Shown: one piece after another, positions 25,095 through 33,220 of the stretch | Layout: each line of letters opens with the position of its first letter | Position numbering within the stretch: the stretch's first letter is position 1 | Assembly: GCF_001426905.1 (NCBI RefSeq) | Contig: NZ_LMFQ01000023.1 | Span: forward strand, 124,001-188,000 | DNA length: 64,000 nucleotides | Origin: Caulobacter sp. Root1455 | GTDB lineage: Bacteria > Pseudomonadota > Alphaproteobacteria > Caulobacterales > Caulobacteraceae | Reading direction: 5' to 3' | Notes under the pieces: model-generated | The model's input: only the letters and a program-made list of their open reading frames with translations | Databases searched by the model: none | Told to the model about the DNA's origin: nothing | Translations under genes and position numbers: made by a program

Positions 25095-27230
25095 GTGAAG
25101 CGTCGTTCCTTCCTCGCCGCCGCCAGCGCGACCGCCCTGATGCCCATGATCGCCAAAGCCGCCACCCCCGCCGCCGCTTCACCCAATCCCCTTCTGGCCT
25201 CCTGGACGGGTCCGCACGGCGGCCTGCCGCCGCTGGACAAGGTCAAGCCCGAGCTGTTCGCCTCGGCGTTCGAGACGGCCATGGCCGAGCAGCGCCGGGA
25301 ACTGTTCGCCCTGACCGCCAAGCGCTCGGCTCCGACCTTCGAGGGCGTGATGGCGGCCTACCAGGATTCCGGTCGCGCCATGAACCGGGTGGGCGCGTTG
25401 TTCGGGGTGTTCACCTCGACGATGAACGACGCGGCCATGCAGAAGGTCGAGGCCGAGACCACGCCGAAGCTGGCGGCGTTCGGCGACGAGATCGTCCAGA
25501 ACGAGCAGCTGTTCGCTCGCATCAAGGCCGTCTACGACGCCCGCGAAACCTCGAACCTGACGCCCGAGCAGAAGCGCCTGGCCTGGGTGGTCTACAACTA
25601 TTTCGCCCGTCAGGGCGCGGCGCTGGACGCCGCCAAGAAGGCTCGTCTGGGCCAGATCAACCAGGCCCTGGCCAGCCTCTACACCAGGTTCAGCCAGAAC
25701 GAGCTGGCCGACGAGGAGAGCTACACCCTGGAGCTGGCCGAGGCCGACCTGACGGGCCTGCCGGACTCGGTGAAGGCCGGGGCGGCCGCCGCCGCCGAGG
25801 AAAAGGGCCTGAAGGGCAAGTGGCTGATCACCAACACCCGCTCGTCGATGGAGCCGTTCCTGGTCTATTCCGACCGCCGCGACCTGCGCGAGAAGGGCTG
25901 GCGGATGTGGGTGTCGCGCGGCGACAACAACGACGCCCGCGACAACAAGGCGGTGATCACCGAGATCCTCAAGCTGCGGGCCGAGAAGGCCCAGCTGCTG
26001 GGCTTCGAAACCTACGCCCACTGGATCACGGCCGACCAGATGTCCAAGACCCCGGACGCGGCCATGGACCTGATGATGCAGGTCTGGAAGCCGGCCGTGG
26101 CCCGGGTCCACGAGGAAGTGGCCGACATGCAGAAGGTGGCCGACGCGGAAGGCGCGACCTTCAAGATCGCCCCCTGGGACTACCGCCACTACGCCGAGAA
26201 GGTGCGCAAGGCGCGCTACGACCTCGACCAGAACGTGGTCAAACCCTACCTGCAGCTGGAGAAGCTGCGCGAGGCCATCCACTGGGCGGCGGGCCAGCTC
26301 TACGGCTTCACCTTCACCCAGATCGCCGACGTGCCGGTCTGCCATCCGGACGTGCGCGTCTGGGAGGTGACCAGGGGCGGGCAGCGCGTGGGCCTGTGGT
26401 ACTTCGATCCCTATGCCCGGGCCGGCAAGCAGTCGGGCGCCTGGATGAGCGAGTACCGCACCCAGGAGAAGTTCAAGGGCGTGGTCACCCCGATCGTCTC
26501 CAACAACTGCAACTTCGTGAAGGGCAAGCCCGGCGAGCCGGTGCTGATCTCGTGGGACGACGCCGTCACTATGTTCCACGAGTTCGGCCACGCCCTCCAC
26601 GGCCTGAACTCGGACGTGAACTATCCCGGCCTGGCCGGCACCAATGTGGCCCGTGACTTCGTCGAGTTCCCCAGCCAGCTGAACGAGCACTGGCTGCCGA
26701 CCAAGCCGGTGCTGAGCCAGTTCGCCGTCCACTACCAGACCGGCAAGCCGATCCCCGACGAGCTGGTGGCCAAGATCGAGAAGGCCAAGACCTTCAACCA
26801 GGGCTTCTCGACGGTCGAATACCTGGCCTCGGCGATCTACGACATGAAGATCCACCTGGCCGCCAAGGGCCAGGCCATCGACCCGGCGGCCTTCGAGAAA
26901 TCGGCCATGGCCGAGATCGGCCTGCCGTCCGAGATCGTCATGCGCCATCGGCCCACCCAGTTCGGGCACATCTTCTCGGGCGACGGCTATTCGGCCGGCT
27001 ACTACGACTACATCTGGGCCGACACCCTGACCGCCGACGCCGCGGAGGCCTTCGAGGAGGCGCCCGGCGGCTTCTATGACAAGGCCGTGGCCAAGCGCCT
27101 GCACGACGACATCATGAGCGTGGGCAATACGATCGACGCGGGCGAGGCCTTCCGCCGCTTCCGCGGCCGCGACGTGAAGATAGGGGCGCTGATGCGCAAC
27201 CGCGGCTTCCCGGTTCCGCCGGGCGCCTAG
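25095..27230 (+). CDS. dcp: M3-family metallopeptidase (peptidyl-dipeptidase Dcp type)
   Basis: A 711-residue zinc peptidase that removes dipeptides or cuts short peptides. The catalytic motif is FHEFGHALHG (His about 495), with the third ligand Glu downstream in DFVEFPSQLNEHW. The N-terminus is a twin-arginine-like export signal (MKRRSFLAAASATALM, then AKA), so the mature enzyme is probably periplasmic. C-terminal YSAGYYDYIWADTLTADAAE is typical of Dcp/oligopeptidase A. The 229-base upstream gap holds the divergent promoters with murI; nothing else is seen in it. Confidence 0.93.
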   Translation: MKRRSFLAAASATALMPMIAKAATPAAASPNPLLASWTGPHGGLPPLDKVKPELFASAFETAMAEQRRELFALTAKRSAPTFEGVMAAYQDSGRAMNRVGALFGVFTSTMNDAAMQKVEAETTPKLAAFGDEIVQNEQLFARIKAVYDARETSNLTPEQKRLAWVVYNYFARQGAALDAAKKARLGQINQALASLYTRFSQNELADEESYTLELAEADLTGLPDSVKAGAAAAAEEKGLKGKWLITNTRSSMEPFLVYSDRRDLREKGWRMWVSRGDNNDARDNKAVITEILKLRAEKAQLLGFETYAHWITADQMSKTPDAAMDLMMQVWKPAVARVHEEVADMQKVADAEGATFKIAPWDYRHYAEKVRKARYDLDQNVVKPYLQLEKLREAIHWAAGQLYGFTFTQIADVPVCHPDVRVWEVTRGGQRVGLWYFDPYARAGKQSGAWMSEYRTQEKFKGVVTPIVSNNCNFVKGKPGEPVLISWDDAVTMFHEFGHALHGLNSDVNYPGLAGTNVARDFVEFPSQLNEHWLPTKPVLSQFAVHYQTGKPIPDELVAKIEKAKTFNQGFSTVEYLASAIYDMKIHLAAKGQAIDPAAFEKSAMAEIGLPSEIVMRHRPTQFGHIFSGDGYSAGYYDYIWADTLTADAAEAFEEAPGGFYDKAVAKRLHDDIMSVGNTIDAGEAFRRFRGRDVKIGALMRNRGFPVPPGA

Positions 27231-27245
27231 GGCGGGTTCGAAGAA

Positions 27246-27276
27246 GGCGCGCGTCGATGCGGCGCGCGCCTTTCTT
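27246..27276 (+). terminator. intrinsic terminator after the M3 peptidase
   Basis: GGCGCGCG (27246-27253) and CGCGCGCC (27263-27270) form an 8-bp GC stem, followed by TTTCTTTT. This is a standard rho-independent terminator for the preceding gene. Confidence 0.8.
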
Positions 27277-27292
27277 TTAGGTCGGTTTTAGA

Positions 27293-27350
27293 TATATCGA
27301 AAAACACTCTTGACGTTCCGCCAATCCGATATATCTGTATTTTCGATATA
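27293..27350 (+). promoter_or_regulatory. promoter flanked by inverted PadR-type operator arms
   Basis: TATATCGAAAA (27293-27303) and its exact complement TTTTCGATATA (27340-27350) flank a promoter with TTGACG (27310-27315), a 16-base spacer and TATCTG (27332-27337). A third ATATATC copy overlaps the -10. The arms are much AT-richer than the surroundings. They are very probably autoregulatory sites for the PadR gene at 27374. Confidence 0.7.
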
Positions 27351-27373
27351 ACGAAACAGGATCTAAAACCTAC

Positions 27374-27946
27374 ATGTTTGGACGTCATCCCCACCACGGC
27401 CGCCACGGCGGTCATCACGGCGCGCCCTTCGGCCGCCACCCGTTCGGCTTCCACGGCCACGAGGGCCATCATCGCCGCGGCGGCCGCATGGGCCGGTTCT
27501 TCGATCACGGCGATCTGCGTCTGGTCGTGCTGAAGCTGATCGCCGACAAGCCCAGCCACGGCTACGAGCTGATCAAGGCCGTCGAGACCGCCGCCGGCGG
27601 CGCCTACACCCCCAGTCCGGGCGTGATCTATCCGACCCTGACCCTGCTGGAAGAGCTGGGCTACGTCACCGCGGCCGACGCCGGCGGCGGCAAGAAGCTC
27701 TACACGATCACCGACGAGGGCCGGGCCTTCCTGGAAAGCAACAGCCAGCCGGTCCACGGCCTGTTCACCCGCATGGCCGAAGCCGCCGCCCAGAGCGCGG
27801 CCTTCTCGCCTCAGATCATGCGGGCCCGCGAGAACCTCAAGACCGCCCTGCGCCTGAAGCTGACCTCCGGCTCGCTCACGCCCGAACAGGTCTCGGCGAT
27901 CGCCAAGGTCATGGACGACGCGGCCGCCGCCATCGAAGGGGTCTAG
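27374..27946 (+). CDS. PadR-family regulator with histidine-rich N-terminus
   Basis: A 190-residue PadR protein. The first 40 residues are extremely His/Gly-rich (HPHHGRHGGHHGAPFGRHPF, then more), which suggests metal binding. The winged helix follows (LVVLKLIADKPSHGYELIKA, SPGVIYPTLTLLEELGYV, wing GKKLYTITDEGRAFLE) and the C-terminal helices should dimerise. It lies 4 bases upstream of a DUF2218 gene, so they are one operon. Related His-rich PadR proteins have been linked to metal or iron-dependent control; I infer metal sensing here only from composition. Confidence 0.88.
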   Translation: MFGRHPHHGRHGGHHGAPFGRHPFGFHGHEGHHRRGGRMGRFFDHGDLRLVVLKLIADKPSHGYELIKAVETAAGGAYTPSPGVIYPTLTLLEELGYVTAADAGGGKKLYTITDEGRAFLESNSQPVHGLFTRMAEAAAQSAAFSPQIMRARENLKTALRLKLTSGSLTPEQVSAIAKVMDDAAAAIEGV

Positions 27947-27950
27947 CCTC

Positions 27951-28289
27951 ATGCAGAGCCATGCCCGCCTGACCACCGACAAGGCCGCGCGCTACATGAC
28001 TCAGCTGGCCAAGCACTGGGGCCACAGGTTCGAGGTGTCGTACGACGACATCTCGGCCCTGATCCCACTGCCGCTCGGGACCTGCAGCATGATGGCCGAT
28101 CTGGAGGGTCTCGACGTCACGATCGAGGCCGCCGACCTGGAGGGCCTGGCCCGACTGGAGGACGTCGTCGCCGATCACCTGCTGCGCTTCGCCTTCCGGG
28201 AACCGGTCAAATGCCTGGCCTGGACGCGCGCCTGGGAGGCCGGCCGCATCGATCCGCCGGCCCTGCGGATCAACGGCGTTTCGCCCTAG
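27951..28289 (+). CDS. DUF2218 family protein
   Basis: A 112-residue soluble protein of the DUF2218 family. The pattern HARLTTDKAARYMTQLAKHW then HRFEVSYDD, with CSMMADLEGLDVTIEA and LARLEDVVADHLLRFAFRE, is characteristic. The fold is a small alpha-beta sandwich of unknown role; the genes often occur near iron-uptake genes. It starts four bases after the His-rich PadR gene and must be co-transcribed with it. Confidence 0.85.
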   Translation: MQSHARLTTDKAARYMTQLAKHWGHRFEVSYDDISALIPLPLGTCSMMADLEGLDVTIEAADLEGLARLEDVVADHLLRFAFREPVKCLAWTRAWEAGRIDPPALRINGVSP

Positions 28290-28445
28290 AGCCGACCGGC
28301 TCCGGGTCATGCCCGTCACGGCCCAGCTGGAGTATCGTCACATTTTCGGGATTGTCGTGGGACAGTCGATCAAACTTGCTTGCGCCTACTCGGGAACGGG
28401 AGTTTCATCCGATTCAAGCTCCACCAGAGAGCTTTGGAGGAAACC

Positions 28446-28586
28446 ATGGGTCATGTGGTTCGCGGGGATGCGTATCGCGGGCGGCACGACGGCCGTCAGG
28501 GTCGTCTGGGCTGGCTTCTGTTTATTTCCGCCGTCAATCTCATGCTCTGGAGCTGCGTGATCGCGTTGATCGCGCGCGCCTCTTAA
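28446..28586 (+). CDS. 46-residue single-pass membrane protein
   Basis: A short gene with a perfect GGAGG ribosome site six bases before the ATG. The protein has a basic, hydrophilic N-terminus (GHVVRGDAYRGRHDGRQGRL) and one hydrophobic helix (GWLLFISAVNLMLWSCVIAL) ending IARAS. Positive charges before the helix predict a cytoplasmic N-terminus. It stands between DUF2218 and the convergent hfsK-like gene. Function unknown. Confidence 0.68.
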   Translation: MGHVVRGDAYRGRHDGRQGRLGWLLFISAVNLMLWSCVIALIARAS

Positions 28587-28602
28587 GGTCGAACCGTCTG
28601 AC

Positions 28603-29739
28603 TCAGCGCAGCCCGCGCAGGACGTCGATCCGCCGCATCGCCTTGCCCGGCAGGGCCGAGACCGGCCCCAGCGGCAGGGCCTCGGCGACCTCGCGCAGGC
28701 CGTAGACCGCGGTGCGGGCCAGGGTCGAGACCGACGGCGCGCCCAGGAACCCGAACATCACGCCCTGCTGCCGGTTCGACAGCTCGCGCTTGAAGCGATA
28801 GTCGCCGGCCCCAAGATCGAGGCGCCTGTAGGGTCCGGCGTCCAGGCTCCTGAGGATGTCCTGGAACAGCAGCAGGCCCGGCGAGTAGCGCTCGAACCTC
28901 GGGTCGTGGGCGATCAGCCAGCCATGGATCGTGGCGCCGCCCCGCAGGTGGAAATGCACGGCCGCCAGGTCGTCGCCCAGGTGCAGGGTGTAGAGCCCGC
29001 CGCCGAACGCCGGGTCGCGGGTCTCCAGCAGCTCGTCCATCAGCCGCATGACCCAGGCGGTCTTGAACAGGTCGGTCTGGCCGGTGGCGGCCAGCTGGGC
29101 GCGTTTCCAGGCGATCAGCTGTTCGTAGTCGGCGCGGGACGCCGACAGGGCCGTGAAGCGGGCGGGCCCGACCTCGCGCTCGACCTTGCGGCGCTTCTTG
29201 TCGATGTCCTTCAGCGCGCCGATCCCGGCCGCCTTGCGCTCGGCCTCATAGGCGGCGTAGCCGTCGGCGACCTCGACCACCCAGGACACGTCCCGGCCGC
29301 GGGCGTGGCCCTGGAAGGCCGGATCCTCGGCCAGCATGTGGCAGAAATCGTAGCGCGAAACGCCCAGGGCCTGGAGCATGGCGCGCGGGTCGGCCTGGAA
29401 GCCGTCGCGGGTCACCAGGGCCTGGTAGTCGCTCATCGGCGCGCCAACCGGCATGGCGGTCGAGCCGCGCTTGCGCACGGCCAGGAACGCCGCCGGGTCG
29501 CCGGCCGGGTCGCGCTGGACCGCGATTCGCACGCCGCCGGCCGGCCCCTGGGCGCGGGCGACCGCCTGGGCCCACAGCGGCGACAGGAACGGGCTGTCGA
29601 GGCGCGTCTCGCCGGCCTGGACGGCCGACCAGGCCGCGTGGACCTCCGCGGGCAGCTCCAGGGCGGGGAAGACGTCGATCTTCAAGGCAACCTCGATCCG
29701 GCTCGGCCGGAAGAGCGGCCGGACAATCGACGCCATCAT
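28603..29739 (-). CDS. hfsK: FemAB/GNAT-type acyltransferase, HfsK-like
   Basis: A 378-residue protein of the BcsL/CelD-type acetyltransferase group (Acetyltransf_6), a GNAT-fold domain in FemAB-like arrangement. Seen are DSPFLSPLWAQAVARAQ near the N-terminus, a basic helix with KDIDKKRRKVEREVG in the middle, and the acyltransferase core LAAVHFHLRGGATIHGWLIA then YSPGLLLFQDILRSL and LDLGAGDYRFKRE. In C. crescentus, HfsK is such a protein; it acts as a c-di-GMP effector needed for holdfast cohesion. The match rests on domain type, length and its distance of about ten genes from creS, which agrees with my memory of that genome. Confirmed homology needs an alignment. Confidence 0.75.
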   Translation of the reverse strand: MMASIVRPLFRPSRIEVALKIDVFPALELPAEVHAAWSAVQAGETRLDSPFLSPLWAQAVARAQGPAGGVRIAVQRDPAGDPAAFLAVRKRGSTAMPVGAPMSDYQALVTRDGFQADPRAMLQALGVSRYDFCHMLAEDPAFQGHARGRDVSWVVEVADGYAAYEAERKAAGIGALKDIDKKRRKVEREVGPARFTALSASRADYEQLIAWKRAQLAATGQTDLFKTAWVMRLMDELLETRDPAFGGGLYTLHLGDDLAAVHFHLRGGATIHGWLIAHDPRFERYSPGLLLFQDILRSLDAGPYRRLDLGAGDYRFKRELSNRQQGVMFGFLGAPSVSTLARTAVYGLREVAEALPLGPVSALPGKAMRRIDVLRGLR

Positions 29740-29799
29740 GACGGGCAGAGATTGAACTAGGGTTTACGGCCCGGAAGACAGGGTTCTCCGGGCCCCCGG

Positions 29800-31953
29800 T
29801 CAGTCCATCAGCTTCTTCGACAGATAGATGTATTCCAGCGCCTGGCGGCGGGCGGTCTCGGCCAGGTTGGCGCTGGCCGCGTGGCCGCCGTCGATGTTCT
29901 CGTAATACAGCACCGGATAGCCCAGTTCCTCCAGCCGCGCCGCCGCCTTGCGGGCGTGGGCCGGATGGACGCGGTCGTCCTTGGTCGAGGTCTCGATGAA
30001 CACCTCGGGATAGTTCTGGCCCGCCTTGAGGTTGGAATAGGGGTCGTATTTGGCGATCACCGCCCGTTCGGACGGGATGGCCGGGTCGCCGTATTCGCCC
30101 ACCCACGAGGCGCCGGCCCCGATCTGGGTGTAGCGGATCATGTCGAACAGCGGCACCTGCACGACGACGGCGTTGTAGAGCTCGGGCCTTTGGGTCAGGG
30201 CCACGCCCATCAGCAGGCCGCCGTTGCTGCCGCCCATGATCCCCAGGCGGCGCGGCGAGGTGATCTTGCGGGTGATCAGGTCCTGGGAGACGGCGAAGAA
30301 GTCGTCATAGACCTTCTGGCGGTTCTCCCTGAGGCCGGCGTTGTGCCAGGCCGGGCCGAACTCGCCGCCGCCGCGGATGTTGGCCACCACATAGGTCCCG
30401 CCGCGCTCCAGCCACAGCTTGCCCATGACCCCCGAATAGGCCGGGGTCATCGAGGCCTGGAAGCCGCCATAGGCGTAGAGCAGGGTCGGGGCCGTCCCGT
30501 CGTACTTCACGCCCCTGGGCCGCACCACGAAATAGGGGATCCTGGTCCCATCGGTGCTGGTCGCCTCGAACTGCTCGACCACGTGGGCGGAGGCGTCGAA
30601 GCGGGCGGGCGAGGCCTTGACCTGCTCCAGCTGCAGCGAGGCCGCGTCGGCCAGCCAGTAGGTCGAGGGCGTCAGATAGCCGGTGACGCTGAGGAACAGT
30701 CGGTCGTCCCTCTGCGAGGCCGAGCCCAGGCCGATCGTCGAGTTGGTCGGCAGGGCCAGCTTCTGGCTGGTCCAGCCCCCGGGTCCGTGCCTGTAGACCA
30801 GGGCCCCGCCGGTGACATTGTCCAGCAGGCCGACCACCAGCCTGTCGCGGGTGGTGGTGACCGTTTCCACCGACTGCTTGGCGGTCGGGCGCAGAACCAG
30901 GGTCGCGGCGGCCTTGGCCGGATCGGCCTTGAAGGCGGCCAGGTCGAAGCTGATCAGGTCGCCGGTCTTGAAGCCGCGTTCGGGCCAGTCCTGCTCCAGG
31001 GTCATGATCATCTGGCCGGCGACATAGCCCTGCACCGAGCTCTTCAGCGGCAGGGGCAGCTTCGCCGCGCCCTTGTCGGTCAGCAGATAGGTCTCGGCCT
31101 CGAAGAAGCTGACCGCGCGGTTGACCAGGGTGGCCACCACCTTGCCGTCGGCGTCGAGCAGCGTGTAGGCCGAGGCCGAGACGTCGTCCGGCGTGCCCCG
31201 GAACACCTCCTTGGCCGAGGCCAGGGGCGTTCCGCGCTTCCAGGCCTTGACCACATAGGCGTAGCCCGACTTGGTCACCTGGCCCGGCTCCCATTCGCGG
31301 GCGACCAGCAGGGTGTCGCGGTCGAGCCAGCCGACGCTCTGCTTGCCCTCCGGCAGCACGAAGCCGCCCCCTTTGGCGGGATCGACGAAGGTCCGGGTGG
31401 TGGTGTCGAACTCGCGGACGACCATGGCGTCCTTGCCGCCGTTCGACAGCGAGACCAGGCAGCGGGTGTCGTCAGGCGCCAGACAGCCGGCGCCCTTGAA
31501 CACCCAGTTGGCGTTCTCGGCCTTGGACAGGGCGTCGATGTCGAGGATCGTCTCCCACTGGGGTTCGGCGGTGCGGTAGCTCTCCAGCGTCGTCTGGCGC
31601 CAGACGCCGCGCACGTGCTCGGCGTCCTGCCAGAAGTTGCGCAACGAACCGTCGCCGGCGAACGACACGCCCGGCACGCGGTCCTTGGCGTTGAGGATGG
31701 CCAGGGCCTGGCTTTCCAGGCCGGCATAGCGGCTGTCGCCCTGCAGCACGGCCAGGCTGCGGGTGTTCTGCGCCTTGGCCCAGGCCAGCGGCCGCTCGCC
31801 CTCGATCTCCTCCATCCACTTGTAGGGATCGTCCTTGCCCAGGTCGGCCAGCGGCGTGCGGGCTTCAGTGTCGGCGGGGACGGGATCGGCGGCTTGTGCG
31901 GCTGTGGTCATGAGGCTCGTGGAGGCGAGGAGGGCGAGGAGCAGTCTGCGCAT
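29800..31953 (-). CDS. S9 prolyl oligopeptidase family serine peptidase, exported
   Basis: A 717-residue peptidase cleaving short peptides, usually after proline. A signal peptide (LLLALLASTSLMTTAAQA, then ADPV) is followed by the seven-bladed propeller (YKWMEEIEGERPLAWAKAQN is the classic opening) and the alpha/beta hydrolase domain. The catalytic triad is Ser in GIMGGSNGGLLMG (about 577), Asp in TKDDRVHPAHARK (about 660) and His in DGGHAASAN (about 689). All are intact. Located probably in the periplasm. Confidence 0.94.
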   Translation of the reverse strand: MRRLLLALLASTSLMTTAAQAADPVPADTEARTPLADLGKDDPYKWMEEIEGERPLAWAKAQNTRSLAVLQGDSRYAGLESQALAILNAKDRVPGVSFAGDGSLRNFWQDAEHVRGVWRQTTLESYRTAEPQWETILDIDALSKAENANWVFKGAGCLAPDDTRCLVSLSNGGKDAMVVREFDTTTRTFVDPAKGGGFVLPEGKQSVGWLDRDTLLVAREWEPGQVTKSGYAYVVKAWKRGTPLASAKEVFRGTPDDVSASAYTLLDADGKVVATLVNRAVSFFEAETYLLTDKGAAKLPLPLKSSVQGYVAGQMIMTLEQDWPERGFKTGDLISFDLAAFKADPAKAAATLVLRPTAKQSVETVTTTRDRLVVGLLDNVTGGALVYRHGPGGWTSQKLALPTNSTIGLGSASQRDDRLFLSVTGYLTPSTYWLADAASLQLEQVKASPARFDASAHVVEQFEATSTDGTRIPYFVVRPRGVKYDGTAPTLLYAYGGFQASMTPAYSGVMGKLWLERGGTYVVANIRGGGEFGPAWHNAGLRENRQKVYDDFFAVSQDLITRKITSPRRLGIMGGSNGGLLMGVALTQRPELYNAVVVQVPLFDMIRYTQIGAGASWVGEYGDPAIPSERAVIAKYDPYSNLKAGQNYPEVFIETSTKDDRVHPAHARKAAARLEELGYPVLYYENIDGGHAASANLAETARRQALEYIYLSKKLMD

Positions 31954-32049
31954 CTGGGGATCCGGCGGCTGTCGTGACAGGGCGGCGGCTTCGGAAAGCG
32001 GCGCCTTCGACCCGGACCGTATCGCAAAAGATGTCCCGCGCCAGAGGAC

Positions 32050-32847
32050 TCAGTCGCCGTCGTTGGGGATGTTCAGCACCTGACCGCAGGCCTTGCAGTG
32101 CACGGCGTCGGGATCGTGCCGGCGCAGGCCGCAGCACGGACAGGGGAAGGTCACCTTGTGCGGCCGCAGGATCGACTGGATCAGGCCGATGAACAGCGAC
32201 ACTCCGCCCAGCATCACCGCGATCGACAGCAGCTTGCCCCAGGCGCCGGGCAGGGTGACGTCGCCGTAGCCGGTGGTGGTCAGGCTGGTGACGGTGAAAT
32301 AGAGGGCGTCGACATAGCCGCCGATGCCTTCGTGCCGCCCGGCGAAGCTGGAATAGACGAAGCCGGTGACCACGAAGACGAAGGTCACCAGGGTGGAGGC
32401 CGCGCGGGTGATCTGCTCGACCCGGGTGTCGTCGTAGCGCCGGCCGATCGTGCGCCAGAAGAACTCGCTGTGGATCAGGGTCCACAGCCGCACCACCCGC
32501 AGGAAGCCGAAATTGAACAGCCAGGCCGGGAACAGCAGGGTGGCCAGCACGAACAGGTCGACCCAGGTGATGGGCTTCTTGAGCCAGGTCTTGATCTCGC
32601 CGTGGGCGATGGCCCGGGCCGCCAGGTCCAGCGCGAGGAAGGCCGCCACGAGATAGTCGATCGCGTAGAAGGTCAGGCCGTGACGGCGCATCAGCGGCGC
32701 GGCGACGAAGAAGGCGATGATCGCCAGATCGATGACGATGACGCCATAGCGGAACCGCACCGCGGTGGGCGAGGCGCCATGGTAGAGGGCGCGGAGACGG
32801 GCTCGGAGGCGCAGGCCGTCGGTGTTTTCGGCTGTCAAACGGACCAT
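32050..32847 (-). CDS. potassium channel-like ion transporter with C-terminal zinc ribbon
   Basis: A 265-residue membrane protein with about six helices: four voltage-sensor-like segments, of which one contains FLRVVRLWTLIHSEFF (an S4-like basic helix), and a pore with the selectivity filter SLTTTGYGDVTLPG (about 192). Only one pore domain, so it would be a tetramer. Unusually it ends in a zinc-ribbon-like module, PCPCCGLRRHD and HCKACGQVLN, with four paired cysteines. I prefer the ATG at 32847; an ATG at 32862 is a possible alternative. Confidence 0.88.
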   Translation of the reverse strand: MVRLTAENTDGLRLRARLRALYHGASPTAVRFRYGVIVIDLAIIAFFVAAPLMRRHGLTFYAIDYLVAAFLALDLAARAIAHGEIKTWLKKPITWVDLFVLATLLFPAWLFNFGFLRVVRLWTLIHSEFFWRTIGRRYDDTRVEQITRAASTLVTFVFVVTGFVYSSFAGRHEGIGGYVDALYFTVTSLTTTGYGDVTLPGAWGKLLSIAVMLGGVSLFIGLIQSILRPHKVTFPCPCCGLRRHDPDAVHCKACGQVLNIPNDGD

Positions 32848-32962
32848 CCCACGGCGACGCATTGGGTTCGCCCATAGAACGACAGGATACAGGATCGAGA
32901 CCCATGCGGGTTGATCTTTGTCTCCTTTCGATATTCGAGCCGGGCCCGCGCGCGTCGATGAC

Positions 32963-33220
32963 CTAAGATTCAAAGAACCACGGCGTCATGGCGTCGGCGC
33001 GGCTTTCCAGCAGGCCGGGCCGATGCGACTTCATCTCCGCCCGAAGCGCCAGCAACTGGGTCCTCTGGGGACCTGACGGCGTTCGGCTGAGAACCTCGTC
33101 GATCTTGGCCAACGTGGCGTCGTTCAGCGCCAACGCGGCCCGGACGCCCTCGAGCATCAACACGCGAAGCTCGTTGCCTCGACGGATCTTGCGACGACGG
33201 GGCGGCTTGGACTTGGGCAT
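32963..33220 (-). CDS. small basic protein of unknown function
   Basis: An 85-residue protein. The N-terminus is strongly basic (PKSKPPRRRKIRRGNELRVL) and the rest predicts helices (LMLEGVRAALALNDATLAKI, and RTQLLALRAEMKSHRPG). The ATG at 33220 has GAGGAGAC just upstream, a good ribosome site. Charge suggests nucleic-acid or ribosome binding, but I recognise no family. Confidence 0.62.
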   Translation of the reverse strand: MPKSKPPRRRKIRRGNELRVLMLEGVRAALALNDATLAKIDEVLSRTPSGPQRTQLLALRAEMKSHRPGLLESRADAMTPWFFES

